This document shows, one piece after another, positions 38,601 through 50,300 of a DNA stretch of 64,000 nt; position 1 is the stretch's first letter, and each line of letters begins with the position of its first letter. The DNA comes from Apostichopus japonicus (Eukaryota > Echinodermata > Holothuroidea > Aspidochirotida > Stichopodidae). Both the position numbers and the translations under genes were made by a program. The notes beneath the pieces are model-generated. The model saw only the letters and a program-made list of their open reading frames with translations, did no database searches and was not told where the DNA came from. Location: positions 21,748,501 through 21,812,500 of the forward strand of contig NC_092580.1 of the NCBI RefSeq assembly GCF_037975245.1, in the 5' to 3' direction.

Positions 38601-40243
38601 CATAGCAATGGAGAGAATCAATTGTCTTAAATCCCATAGCAACCTGCTATCCAAAGTGACCAAAATTATTACACAATTGAAGATGCATAAATCAATTGGT
38701 CCCTACAGAATCTCTTCATTTTTCATACTTTACAATCAAAGAAAATTTTTGTAAGCTTCAATGATGTTTTGAGAAATGTAGACACTGAATTACAACACCT
38801 GGCTAGGGTATTTCCCTTGTTTCTGTCTCTGGTGAATTTCTGCAGATCTTTGATCAGAGAGTCCTTAAAAACATGCTCACCTTGTCTACCTCTAGTTGAG
38901 TTGTTTGTTCCAAAAGATTAGCTACTTGGTCCTCCATATTCGTAGTTATATTCATCAATGTCCTATTCTGTCCAATTTCTGCCTGTTCAAGCCTCTCTTC
39001 CAAACACTGAATCTAATAATAAAAACAATATACAAAAAGAACTTTGTTTAAAGTGTAAATCACTCACAGGCTTAAAAATAAGCTGAGGTGTAACAGCTCT
39101 TCACTGGCCTATTCATTAAGGTACTCTTTGCTTCTACATATCTTTCTATATTCCTATTCAATAAGACTTTTACTATGCTTAAAGTCTTTTACTGTGGATT
39201 CTGTCACTTTGAATTATTCTCACACATTTTTAGGAGTATTATTCTATATAACTATTTGTCTCAGTGAGAGGAAAATGATTGCAAGGTGAAAGTAGAAATA
39301 CAATTATAAATTTCAGCAAGATTTACCATTCCTGTACTTATCAGCATAATTGAAGTCAATTCAATTGGACTTTTGAAGGTACCATGAGCAAACAGAAAAG
39401 TTAACTTAGTCTGGACGACCCTGGAGAAACGATTAAATTTCATACTGTAAAAACTCACCTTTTCTTGTAGCTGAGTTTCCTTCAGTTTAACAAGATCCAA
39501 GTCTGCCTTTAGTGAGTCGTTCGATGACTTTAGTTTCTGTAATTCATTTGCATGAGTCATTTGGAGACGTTCGGTAATTGCATCGACCTCCCGTTTTGTA
39601 CGGTCTGATGCGTTGCTCAACTCTGCCTCGTAGTGTTTCTCCATGTGGTCTTTTGATTCCAGATGCATTTGAAGCGAATATTTGGCCTGTTCCAGGCTCT
39701 AAAGGAAGACAAAAAAAAAAATGGTTTATCAGCAAACATCATAAGGTTGACAAGTACAGAGGAACAGTAGTGTAGGAAAAAAATGTTTGTCTCCATATTT
39801 GTTAACTATCCAAATGAAATGGAAAGCCTGGTAATTCTATAAGTTTTAAATTAAAATCTGTTTTAATAATGTAACAGGAAATAACATAGTCTGCAAAATT
39901 TATAAAGTACTTCGTTTTTCTGTGTACAAAGACTGCAATGTACATCTTTTCAGAAATTTGTATAGCAATTTGTGCACATTTGCGAAGCGGATACAGGATA
40001 AATTATTCCCTGATGTAGTGTAACGCATTGTCTCAACAGCAATCAGTTCTATGTATAGTATAATATCTAAAACATTACCTCAATTCTCTTATTACAATCG
40101 TCCATGTCTGCGTCATATCTCTCTGCCAGTTGCTGGTTTTCCTCCAGTAGCTGCTTTCCAGCCAAAGCTGCACGATTTAGGTTTGAATTACTCTCTTTCA
40201 ACTGTTGTCGCAGCTCCTCCATCTGTTCGAATTGATCCGCCAT
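23624..40243 (-). CDS. SPDL1: Spindly (kinetochore dynein-dynactin adaptor)
   Basis: Ten exons on the minus strand: 40243-40079, 39698-39459, 39012-38881, 38212-38063, 37424-37326, 36640-36530, 35634-35485, 34708-34623, 33698-33502, 24123-23624 (TGA). They give 609 codons in continuous phase; vertebrate Spindly is about 600. Spindly recruits dynein-dynactin to kinetochores through the RZZ complex. Visible landmarks: N-terminal coiled coil with CC1-box AALAG at residues 25-29 (dynein light-intermediate-chain contact); the Spindly motif NSLFAEVE around 257-264 (dynactin pointed end), split by the exon 5/6 junction; continuous coiled coil to about 440; a low-complexity acidic/basic tail with SPKKSKKARNR; and a terminal CaaX box, Cys606-Lys-Gln-Gln, predicted to be farnesylated as in vertebrates. 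The start is the first ATG after an in-frame-stop-bearing leader, in context AAGATGG. Intron 9 is 9.4 kb and hosts another gene. Confidence 0.93.
24124..28844 (-). other. distal part of SPDL1 intron 9
   Basis: No coding exon recognised. About 24800-25700 is relatively CpG-rich and could hold the promoter or a non-coding first exon of the nested + strand gene (a donor-like TTATT|gtaagt lies near 25837), but this is unproven. It also contains the GGCGGAA element at 26240-26672. Confidence 0.4.
26240..26672 (+). mobile_element. GGCGGAA-terminated repeat element, copy 1
   Basis: Starts with CTGCCATTCCGCCATAGG and an internal palindrome built on TTCCGCCATGGCGGAA, and ends near CTCTTTCCGCCATAC. 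The central 350 bp are AT-rich, with ATGTACATGTTGATTGAATA and TTGAATAAATCAAATTGATT. The same sequence, inverted, is at 40530-41145. It looks like a non-autonomous element or foldback repeat; no transposase. Confidence 0.7.
28845..28871 (+). other. 5' leader end of nested BED/hAT gene
   Basis: A pyrimidine-rich tract and acceptor (cctcacatcacag) immediately precede 28845, suggesting that the coding exon is joined to an upstream non-coding exon that I cannot place. Confidence 0.45.
28872..31548 (+). CDS. BED zinc-finger, hAT-transposase-derived protein (ZBED-like)
   Basis: Two exons, 28872-29990 and 30664-31548 (TAA), joined in phase 0, 667 residues. An N-terminal BED finger is visible: aromatic SIVWEYF, Cys40-x2-Cys43, His60-x3/4-His64/65. 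A hAT RNase-H-like core follows, with the first acidic residue kept (TIDILPL, about Asp226), but the position usually held by the second Asp reads ITKESRD. The C-terminal hAT dimerisation segment is clear (LDWWKLQ, ARKYLSVCATSAPSENLF, about residues 598-640). The length matches vertebrate ZBED1-type proteins (about 690). Intact frame, a spliced intron, no terminal inverted repeats seen nearby and a changed catalytic position suggest a domesticated nuclear DNA-binding protein rather than an active transposase. The whole gene sits inside SPDL1 intron 9 on the opposite strand. The ATG at 28872 (AAGATGG) is preferred over an in-frame upstream ATG at 28818 that precedes the splice acceptor. Confidence 0.85.
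30190..30380 (+). repeat. decayed GGTCA-type dispersed repeat in intron of BED/hAT gene
   Basis: Contains AAGGTCGTTTAAGGTCAAGTC and AAGGGTCATATATGGTCATA in the layout of the repeat at 21770-23060. A G-run follows at 30474-30490. Confidence 0.45.
31549..33501. other. 3' flank of BED/hAT gene and rest of SPDL1 intron 9
   Basis: AT-rich sequence with ATTAAA at 31795-31800 as a candidate polyadenylation signal of the nested gene. No other coding or repeat feature recognised. Confidence 0.45.
34868..35250 (+). mobile_element. tRNA-derived SINE (family B), + strand copy
   Basis: Head contains a B box (GGTTCGAGTCCTG). It continues with TTGTGTCCTTGGGCACGGCA and AACCCAGGTGTATAAATGGG, the body pattern common to tRNA-headed SINEs of marine invertebrates, and ends in an A-rich tail near TTGAAAAATAAAC. 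Located in SPDL1 intron 7. Confidence 0.75.
36793..37110 (-). mobile_element. tRNA-derived SINE (family B), - strand copy
   Basis: On the minus strand: CCTAGTGGTTAAGACAGTAG (A-box side), GCAGGTTCGATTCCTGGC (B box), GTGTCCTAGGGCAAGGCACT, CCAGGTGTATAAATGAGG, then an end reading GCGCTTTATAAATCCTCAAT with AAT/ATT triplets. The body matches the copy at 34868-35250, but the 3' end resembles an L2/CR1-type LINE tail, which would explain mobilisation. Located in SPDL1 intron 5. Confidence 0.78.
38473..38642 (+). repeat. 34-bp minisatellite, 5 units
   Basis: Five 34-bp units of CGGAGAGAATCAATTGTC followed by TTAAATCCCATAGCAA, in SPDL1 intron 3. The fourth unit is the most diverged. Confidence 0.92.
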
Positions 40244-40273
40244 CTTGTGTGATTACTTAGTTCCAACCGTTAG
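40244..40273 (-). other. SPDL1 5' UTR segment of first coding exon
   Basis: On the minus strand, acceptor ctgcag precedes CTAACGGTTGG, and the ATG follows 30 bases later. This implies an upstream non-coding exon. Confidence 0.5.
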
Positions 40274-40529
40274 CTGCAGGGATCATTAAAATAAGACAGT
40301 ACAGATTGAAAAAAAAAGACGTACATAAACTCCAGGAATGCAATTTAAGTGTCTCAATTCTTATCACATACATGTACAGTCATATACATCCAAAATGGTA
40401 CATTTCTGAAGTAATACAATAAATACAAATATACCGTAAATATTCAGTATGATCTGACTTTACACTGTTGATATCATATGAAACTGAAAGCACAAACTAG
40501 TTCCAACACACGTTTGTGTTTCGGGGGGC

Positions 40530-41145
40530 CATGTCATTCCGCCACCGGTACATTCCGCCATAGAAAATGTGCTCTTTCTGCCATTGAAAAAGTGCCATTC
40601 CGCCATGTTACTCCCATGGCGATACAGCACTTTTGTATGGCGGAAAAAGCACATTATTGTGGGTGCACTGTAGGCCTATATACACTGTATATTGCTTGGC
40701 GTCACACTACCTAGGCCCGTAAAATCCACAAAGCAGTCATTTAAATCAATAAGCAGAATCGGTCATTTTAATGAACAATCAACCTAAATTAATTTGATTT
40801 ATTCAACCAATTATATTAAATATATTTGAAGACACTGTATCGACTAACGACTCTTACAATTAAAACTATTCAATCAACATGTACACTAAAGACCTTGTAT
40901 CTATTCCCTGATCTTGTCTTAACTACAATGCAGTCTATCCAGCGAAACGTCACATTTGAAGACGGTGTACCTATCCTTCCACATGAATCAAAACAATTTC
41001 ACCGATACATTCCTGTGGCAAATCCATTCCTAAAATGTACCATTCCGCCGTAGGTTTCGAGCTTTTGCCCCAAGAGGATCGAGAGGATCGAAATCTATGG
41101 CGAAATGGTACGGCGGTATGTAACTATGGTGGAATGGGACTGGAA
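40530..41145 (-). mobile_element. GGCGGAA-terminated repeat element, copy 2 (inverted)
   Basis: Reverse-complement relative of 26240-26672: it carries TTTTGTATGGCGGAAAAAGC, the complement of the AT-rich core (ATTCAATCAACATGTACA) and a terminal CCATTCCGCC/TGGTGGAATGG inverted repeat. It is longer by extra GGCGGAA-bearing sequence at the low-coordinate end. It lies between the SPDL1 non-coding and coding exons. Confidence 0.7.
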
Positions 41146-41845
41146 CCTTGTGCTCCTACCATAACATAATGGCTTAAGACCCTTGAAATAGTTATCAAGA
41201 TGTTTTACAAGTACTGTATTTTGTTAAATGGCAGGAGAAAAGGTGGCATTAATATGCGAGCAACTCATAACGAGTGGGTATGCTAACTATTGCCATTGGT
41301 ACAACTGGTGTTTTCTCTTTACATTAGCAATCAACACTTACAGACCAGGCTGGTTTTGAGGTTGCATACCCAGTGATTTTAGCACATACAGTAGGCCTAT
41401 ATGATTTAGGTTTAGGCCTTTAGACCTGAAGCAACTCTAATGTTGTTTTAAACTTGCATTTTTAAACCTAGGCCTAGAGGTAGAATTCCCCTTTAATGGA
41501 TCAAATCAATTTCACCCCACCATTGTTCAACCTAAGTATTGTTTAAATCATGGGTGATTTCCTTTTATAGTTGGTAATGTGACTGTCTATATCATTTTCC
41601 AAGGATCAGATCATCAAGTAAAAATGAAGTGTGTTAATTTGTTAAACGTTGTTTATGTAAGTCCTATTAAGCTCCATACTTCATTGTTGTCAAAGATTTT
41701 ACCATTAATGTTACTGTTTAACTTTGTTTAACTTATATTATAGCGTTAGGCCTAAGTTACTAGGCCTATCACTTTGTTAATTGTGTTACACTGTACGGCC
41801 TAGCCTTCTGAACTGTAGGCTTAAATAACAAGAAATCCCACTTAC

Positions 41846-42120
41846 AAAAGATCACTTCTGACATGTATACGGCTGCACTGATTCAACGAACAGCACTTCG
41901 CTGCACCGTAAAAACCTGTTTTTTTTTGATAAATTCTTCGATGACTGCTTTCTTCGGTAAACCTAACTCACTGTAGTTAAGTACGAATCATATCTAGAAA
42001 GAACACTGTATGTTATGATTGCATAACTTATCAGAAACTATTGAGTACTAACGTTAGGACATAGTACCGTACTGTGTCGTTTGAAAACTCATTAAATTTG
42101 AAATGACCGCTTCTAGAAGT
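41846..42120 (-). other. candidate SPDL1 non-coding first exon
   Basis: A strong minus-strand donor CTTTT|gtaagtggg ends at 41846 and would splice to the acceptor at 40273. The upstream limit is not defined; transcription presumably starts between this donor and the E2F-type site at 42124-42132. Confidence 0.35.
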
Positions 42121-42123
42121 GGT

Positions 42124-42132
42124 GGCGCCAAA
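42124..42132 (-). promoter_or_regulatory. E2F-type site upstream of SPDL1
   Basis: The minus strand reads TTTGGCGCC, a full match to the E2F consensus TTTSGCGC. The position just upstream of the proposed first exon is what is expected for a mitotic gene under cell-cycle control, but a 9-base match alone is weak. Confidence 0.4.
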
Positions 42133-43952
42133 GATGTTTGGTAATTATTATAACACGCAGTTCAATACAAAACGGGAAACTACGTTAGCAAGTTAGTGTC
42201 ATCACCCTAACTTATCTACTGGAGGTGTAAAAAAGCGGTAGAATTGTAGGTCACGGTGATTTGACTACTTTTAAACATTCGTCGATAAAATAGGAAGATT
42301 CCGCAAAAAGAGTTGGCCACATGCATGTATATTGGCTGGGAAGCTAAACCTTCACTTCTTGAAGCTGAAAATCTGTAACATTATTGTGGGTTCATTCATA
42401 AGTGCCGTGATAATCCACACCATCAGCTATACTAATATATAGTATGGGTAGGTCATATATCAGTAGTAGTCATAGAAATTGATAAGGATGGTAGTAGTAC
42501 AACAGATATCGAGTGTGGACTTGGAGTTCTTCTGCGTTTGTCGGAAAACCCTGTTGGTGGTATAATTGTAAGGATGATAATATAGCTTAATAGGGACATA
42601 GGAAAAATATTGAGATAAAAAGTCAACATTTCTAGATAAAAAGTCAAAATTTTGAAATAACAAGTCAAAATTTTGAGATGAAAATAAAAATTCTGAGATT
42701 TGGGGACACTTTTTTTCATATGTCCCCCTGAAGCCACCGTAGGATATATACAGAGGCGTCTAGTGATGTTTTTGAGACAGAAGTTATATGGTTCTATACT
42801 ATGAAGAGAAAGATGGTTTAGGAGCAAAGTCATAAAGGAACCGACACCTTATTGGAGTTAAGTGCGCCAACCGTGGCACTCACTTTGTTACAAAATTAGG
42901 CTTAATAAGCTAATTCCCCTCAAACCGCTCCTGTTTCAATAAGCCCTTTGTATGATGTTCTTTTCACGCTCCGATAAGCAATTTTTAGGGTTACAAACTT
43001 GTATTTACGAAAACGCTGGGTTGGCCTATTCGACTATTTGCTTTAATGCTATAAGTATATTTACTGGGTACGTAGTACTATGAGAAAAGGTATACATTTA
43101 AAGTAAACACGATAAACAGATATTGAAGTACAAATTCATTAACATGACCTATGCAAAACGTGAAAGAACTACAATATTTGATGTGTCATTTATTAGTCAA
43201 ACGCTATTCAGATATTTCACAATCTTTTACATTTAAAGTTGTGAATGTATAATGTCTCGAGTCTTGAGGCTAAATGGGCGATGACGTCGATTCTTCAGTC
43301 GAGACATGATTGTTCATGGTAATTCTTTCGTTAATGTTGTTGAACATTAATAACAAAGAGAAGCGAAATATCGACAATGTTGCGTGTTGCTTATTTAAAG
43401 TTAGACAGATAATGCTATTATAACCTGTGCAATAATATTGTAACCATCAAATCAAGCGAGGAAAATGTTCGTAAAATAACCACTTTCTTCATGTTATATA
43501 CTATTTTTTTTTGTGGCAAAGATTACATAAGCACGAACATGTAGTATTTATCCTAGTGGTGCATGAATGTGACTGCTATAAGTTAATGCAAATGTTGGTC
43601 AAAGTTCACGTCATTATATATACCTTGCATATAGGAAAATATAAATATTGAGAAAACCCAACAAACATTATAAACAAATATATATAGGCTCATATGCAGA
43701 GACTTTGTAGTCATGCAGTATTTATCTCCTTAATTAGTGAATACTATAATTGAGAGTCTCGTCAAACTTAAAGGATCATATACCTTTGTGAGGGACATAA
43801 TATTGATACGATCAAAACGAAACTAAGCATAAATTTCGGGCCAAAGTCCTCGTTCATCGATAATAACGGTATTTATTGGGCCGATCTGTGACTTGAAAAA
43901 GCATCACATTTTACTGTGAACAGCCCGGCTCGTGTACGATCAGAGAAGAAAG
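42133..43952. other. intergenic region between SPDL1 and the Cys-loop receptor
   Basis: A head-to-head spacer holding both promoters. No additional gene recognised. At 42604-42700 there are four to five imperfect 20-bp units of AGATAAAAAGTCAAAATTTT type. Confidence 0.45.
42604..42700 (+). repeat. imperfect ~20-bp AT-rich tandem repeat
   Basis: Units of AAAAAGTCAAAATTTTGAGAT type with substitutions. Confidence 0.7.
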
Positions 43953-44276
43953 ATGGCTCGTAAAGCTGACCAAAAAGTGAATATTTCCTTCGTGATTTTA
44001 TTCGCGTTAACAACATCGTCCTTGGTGAATGACTGTAAGTGTGCAACCTATATATTCATACCATGGTTCATGATGGAATGTAAATGTGTAAAGAACAGGG
44101 AAAACCATAACTGTAGTTGTTTGGGTAGCACCGTTAAGCACACAGCTATAGTTATCGGATCAATTAATTTGTAGTTATTGTACGGATTTCGAAGCATGCA
44201 TTTGATGCTGGTTCCGAGTTGATACGGTATATAAAAACATGATAATTAATGAGATATGTTTACTAATGTAAGCAGG

Positions 44277-44334
<58 letters not shown>

Positions 44335-47300
44335 CCTGCTTACATTAGTAAAGTTGTATTAGACTGTTCACATGTCGAATTCCTTCATCTTCTCCCACTT
44401 ACTCGCCTGAACAATTAACTTTGAAATGTCGAAGCTGTAAAGCCAAGGGCCGTAGCCACGGGTAAGGAAAACGGGGCAAGGGATGATGGGGGATGTGATC
44501 GTGCATCTAATCCCTCTCGCCCAACAAAAAAAAAATATCAAAGGGAGGGTATATCCCCTAGACCCCTATCCGGGATGGACATCAGCCAATATTTGCGCCT
44601 CCCCCACCTCAAAAATGAATAAAGAAGCTATTGTTGCGGCTTGTAGTTTATGGAACTTGTTTTTCCGTGTAGTAATGTCCTCTCCAGCCATAACACTTAA
44701 ACTTTGGTCTGTCAAAGACAATATGAAAATTTATTGTTTTTTAATACATCTTTATCTTTTTATAATAACGATAAAAGCCTTTATATACTAATCCATACAA
44801 ATGACTTGATAATGTGTTTTTAGGATACTTGGAATAATATAATTTATCATGGAAGACGTTTGTTTTGTTAGACTTGATGTCGATTTAATACTGTACACTA
44901 AGGATGAATCTTTTTGTGAACACAAGTATCAAGACGTTTCTAAAAACAATTGGCTTCTCATTTCTACGTCTATATTATTATTTTCAGACACTCGAGTTGG
45001 ATTCACAAATGGCATATAGCCTATATGAATTTATCGTTTTGTATATTGTAACATGTCCAGCATACAAAATTACCCCTTTATGCAGCATACGCCATGGGTA
45101 TTTCGTTCTTACCGGGGTAAACAAGTTCATCATGGCAATATTTTAGTTAGAACGAATAATTTTACGATACATTTTATGGACGGGAATGAGACAGCTGTTA
45201 TATAAGTCAACAATGACTTATACATCGGAGCTTATATAGACATATAGGCTAGTACACACATATCAGCCCGTTATTGAGACTATATATGTTTAACTAATAT
45301 AAACCTTAGACTCAATCAACACTATTACTTTTATCTTAAAAAAGATGACCTTGAATTTATGAGGGTGCGTTTTGATAAAATACACTTATAACAACAGACT
45401 ATCCGTAAAATCTATATGACCAGTTTGGATTGTCGAATATTTCAATATCACATTAAGTTTTCAACAAAATACATTGGAAGTAGATTTTCATATGAGTTGA
45501 ATACTATTCACTTTAACGCGCTGACTATCACAACATATAGTGAGACATTTAAAGAAACTTTGTGGACCCGATAAATTTGTTTACAGTTGCATTATCCTAC
45601 AATGAGTTTTTGTATACAACAGCAACAGTTGAAAATTCTCAAAAATGATTATAGCGATGGTATGTTTCATCCAAGACCATCCATTTTAACCAAAAAATTG
45701 TTTACACAAACCTCCTCCCTTTACACCCTCCTACAATGACGATACAACTTAGCCACCGCCCCCCCCTCCCCCCACTACGAAAAAGGTGGTTATGCTTTTA
45801 ATATTATGATATTTATGATATTTAGTTAATACAATAAAGTTATGATAGTTATCATTATTATACGTTTAGAGAACTTTTGTCCTTTCTACGAATACAAATA
45901 TTACTAGATATTTGACATGAGCCCCCCCCCCCCTCCTCCCCCCCAACACAGACGATTCACTCTCATTTCAATATTATACTGCGTTTTTTACACTCAAGGT
46001 CAAAGTGAAAGCATAGAGGACCATCGTCTACTCCATCGTAGCCTACTGGATGAGAAATACGACCCTCTTCTGAGACCATCAAACGATACATCGTATCCAG
46101 TAAATGTTGGATTTAGATTCACACCGATTATTGCACTCTTGGTAAGCTCAGGGGCAGCGAAGCCTCCCCCCCTCCCCCACAACCACCCGTGTTTTGAAAA
46201 CTTCAAAGTGCACTTTTCCATAAGTGCCCCCATTTTTGGGGGCGGGGAGGGGAGTACCCTTTCCCCGGCGTTTGTTTGTAATTAATTGTGCCCTTTTGTT
46301 GAAAAATTCAATACGTTTGTAGTTACATAAGTGCCCCGTTGTTGGAGAATTAAAGAAATAAGTGTAATTACGAAGTACCCATTTGTTGAAATACATGTAC
46401 TGGAATATGTGTCAGTGTAAGACCTATACGAGCTATACGTCATTATCATATATGATTGAAGTTTGATTCGTCTTAATAATTATTCAACTATTGTAATTCA
46501 ATCGAACAATTGATAGTAAAAAGGGCTTTACTGTTATTTTCAATGGTTTACAAATTGTACTTTATGATCAGTTGATTACCGCATCAGACATGTATCATGT
46601 CCATGAAGGTCCAAGGAAAATTTGTCTCATAAATAGATATACTCTTTTATTTATTAAATCTATGGAATAATTTCTGGTTGAATTGGATTTGCAAAGTTTT
46701 CTAAACTTGACGGAGATGCAAGCCCAACCATAGCCTTTTTTACTTAGAGGTGCTTCCCCACCCCCCCCCCCACTTCCCCACGCTGGTAGAAGACGTTTGT
46801 TTTCACTTGGGAGATATCATGGTTTGAAATTCATACCAAGGGCCGCCATTTTGGCAATGTGTTATGTCATTTAATCAGACGGTCATCAAACTATGAGGCG
46901 CGACCAACAATTGGGCGCGAAAACTTTTCGGTGGATCTCATGATTTTCTCGGACGTTGGATTATATACAGTGGCAGACTGGCCACACGGGCATTTGGGCA
47001 ATGCCCGGTGGGCCGGTGGGCTGGGGAGCCTGGTAAAAATAACCTCCAATTTTCACTGTAGTTAATAGATGATACGGACGGGCTGTGTAGAAATATATTT
47101 TTATCTGTGGGAATCAGCTCATTAAAAACACCATGTTAGTTAGTCTGTTAGTTCGAAAAAAAGAATGTGCTATTGGCAACCTGTCCGTGCTAATATTTTT
47201 AGTACGGTGACCAAGTACGGTGACCAATGCATCCTGACATATACATAGCATTGGCAGAGAATACAGATTTTATTAATCTGCACCCCGTCCTCCAGAAAGC

Positions 47301-50300
47301 GAAGTACAAAAAGGTAAAATCTTATTTTGATATCACTCAGTAGCTTATTCCTGAGAGATTATATATGAATAAAAATGACCCACATACATGAGTAGGGTGT
47401 TTGGTTATAAAAATTAGACGAATGTTAGTCGCCGACTGTGTGTGGAAAAAAGGATCTTGGCCAAACTTGACACTAAAAATATAATTGAAGGTGTGGCTGC
47501 CAGAAGCAGCGAACTGCGTAGGCTCCTACTCTCGTAGACATGACATGTGCTCGTGTTATTGAACATATATGTTTTAGTGGATTTTATTTAGGTTTTTTTT
47601 TCTTTTTTTTTTCAAGCATCTTGTCACAAAATGCATGAAAAACTAAATAAAATCCAGTCTTAAACATATATTTTTGTCTATTTTTGTTAACGTTTTTTAC
47701 TTTTCTCAGTTTAATCAAGTGTTGCTTCTGGAAAGTTACTTTTGGGTCTTTTTTAAAGGATTATTGTTACCTACAAAATTGAGAAACATCGCACCATTTT
47801 GCAACTAGGCATTACTTAACTTCAAAAAAATCACCCTCCCCTTAGACCCCTCCCCCATGACGGCGATCACTATGTAAGTAAAATATCAATGAATAATGGG
47901 CCGGTCTAGGTGAAAAAATGCCCGGGCCGGTTTTAAGACCCAGTCCGCCCCTGATCATATATTTGCTATTTTTGTGTTTGCCGACGGAAATCGATTAAGT
48001 TATATTTTCTTCACATGAAGTCAAAAGTGGTATAAATAGCTTCCATGTATTTTGAGCTAAGCTGGGTCGTGAATCACTCGTCGCGCCGGTAGCTCCCGAA
48101 TCGTGAGCCTATAATAGTTTGCGGACCGCTGATTTTCTGCCACCGATAGCTGTAATGTTTTAGTTCTCCTTTTGCTTTTCTTTTCGTACTTTCATATTGA
48201 AAATAAGCAATATTGTCACCGACATCAATGTCAGTGTTAAAGGTAATGTAATCGCAGGTTCATTCAATGTGCATGAAAGAATATAAAGCCTTACGTAATG
48301 AATAAAGAGAAACATTAAAAATCCAATTAGCGCTGTGATGTCAGTTGCAGACTTGCATGCCCGGGTCTTCAGTCAGAATAAATTTAGACATCCATCTCTC
48401 AATTGAAATGACAATGAAAGTGACAATTTCCTTACTTGTCTATGGGGGGGGGGGAGGTGTGGGGCGGTTTGGGGGAGGTGTGGGGGCGGTTTGAGGGGGG
48501 GGTTGTGTATTACAAGGATCTCTATCACACAGATGAAAAATGATGGTTGCTTAATTATAGCTTTCATCGCTTTATATGCAGTTTTACAGCTTGTACTTTA
48601 ATTTTTTCTCATTATGTATCGATGTTAGTGAAGCCTATATCTCTTGTATTTACAGAATGAAGTAAGTCAGGAGTTAACGTTGAGGGGTATTCTGGTTTTG
48701 GTAAGTGAAGATCAACTTCAATAATTCCGGAAATTTTACGTTAAAGTTATGTTTAAGGAAATAAAAGGCAGGCTAAGGAAAAGGTTCAATCTGTAGAAGG
48801 CTTAACGGCCCATGTAATACAGAGCAGAATATCTTCGTTGCCGTCTCATTGGAAGACACTTATCGTTTAATTTCCATTTTTGAAGCTTTATCTCCCGTTA
48901 GATCCGTGAAACTCTTGCACACCTGCATTCGTCCCTTCGTAAAACACTATATATGCCTATGTACACAAAGTCGTAACAAACATTCATTGCTTCGGTAATG
49001 TACCAATTTGTCTACAGACATGGGAAGATTTTCGATTGAGATGGGACCCTTGGGAGCACAATTATATCAATGAGACAGACATACCTATGTTGAGATCCGA
49101 AGATTTACAAATATGGATACCAGAGCTGGTGTTAAATGAAAGGTAAGGCCTATATATAATTGAAAATGAGACCGTTTCCATATTCTGTTTGTTAACATAG
49201 ACGAAATTAATCTAAACCTCATATTTATCCTTATGTGATAGAATCTAAATCTCATATTTTATAGGAATACTTGTTGTACTCCCCAAACGGGGAAGAAAAA
49301 TCCTGCTCCGTTTGGGAGAGGTGGCTCAAATTCACGTTAGCGATTCCAATTTATAACCTATACTAACCATATACCACATATATGTCGTGAACTATTGAGA
49401 TCAATGGCCAAGAATACATAGGTGGTACAACTATACATTATCAATGCTATCCTGCAGGTATGTGTTTATTACCACAAAGAAAACAACTAAACAGACAATA
49501 AAGCAGACTTTTGTTCATGATACTGCATTGAGTCAATTTGCAGTGACTTCATAAGCGACCTTTGATATATATCTCTATCCAAAGAAAACAAAAGAAACTT
49601 GGGGAAAATCTTACCAAGCAAACGTAGGCATAAAAGGTTATTTAGGGAGTGTTAGCTCAGTGGTTAACGCCGGTGCCTTCAATAATAAGGTCCCGAGTTC
49701 GAGTCACTCCAAGATTAATGTATGTCGTCCAGTTACAGAGTTGTTGACAGTTGACAATTCATAATCATGGACGTTAAAATATGAATCTAAGACTGAAACT
49801 GACTTCGGTCAGCTTGCGGCTTTGATAAGGCAATGATGGCTTTTTCGTGAGTTCCTGCTTGCAGGAGGATCTAAAATACATACACACATACACACACGCA
49901 TACATAAAATGGGATTTACCTGCCTATTGTACCAGAATGATAAAATGGACGTAAGTGGTCAACTGCATCACGTGGGCACACATAAACTAAATCATTCCAA
50001 ATTGCCCCAATTATAGAAATATATGGGGCAGTTTCAAAGGTCAAATGGAACCAGTCGTTATCATTATCGCTTGTTTCTATCCTTAGCACAATTGGGAGCC
50101 ACTTTGAGCCATTTTAACCTAAACGAATTACCAGGTGCAGTGGACGTTGCAGTGAACCATATAGAATTGCACAGAGTAGTCTATTTTGTGTATGATTTGT
50201 CCGCCATTTAACTTGTCCCAGTCCCAGAAGGACCGGTCCATGCGACAAGGCCGTCAGGAGACGCTCCATCGATCGTGTCAATTAAGGGAAACCGGAATGA

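Noticed and set aside
42453-42833. 126-codon minus-strand frame
   Set aside because: Runs through the AGTCAAAATTTT tandem repeat and yields repetitive FYLxxLTFYL-type peptide; not a gene.
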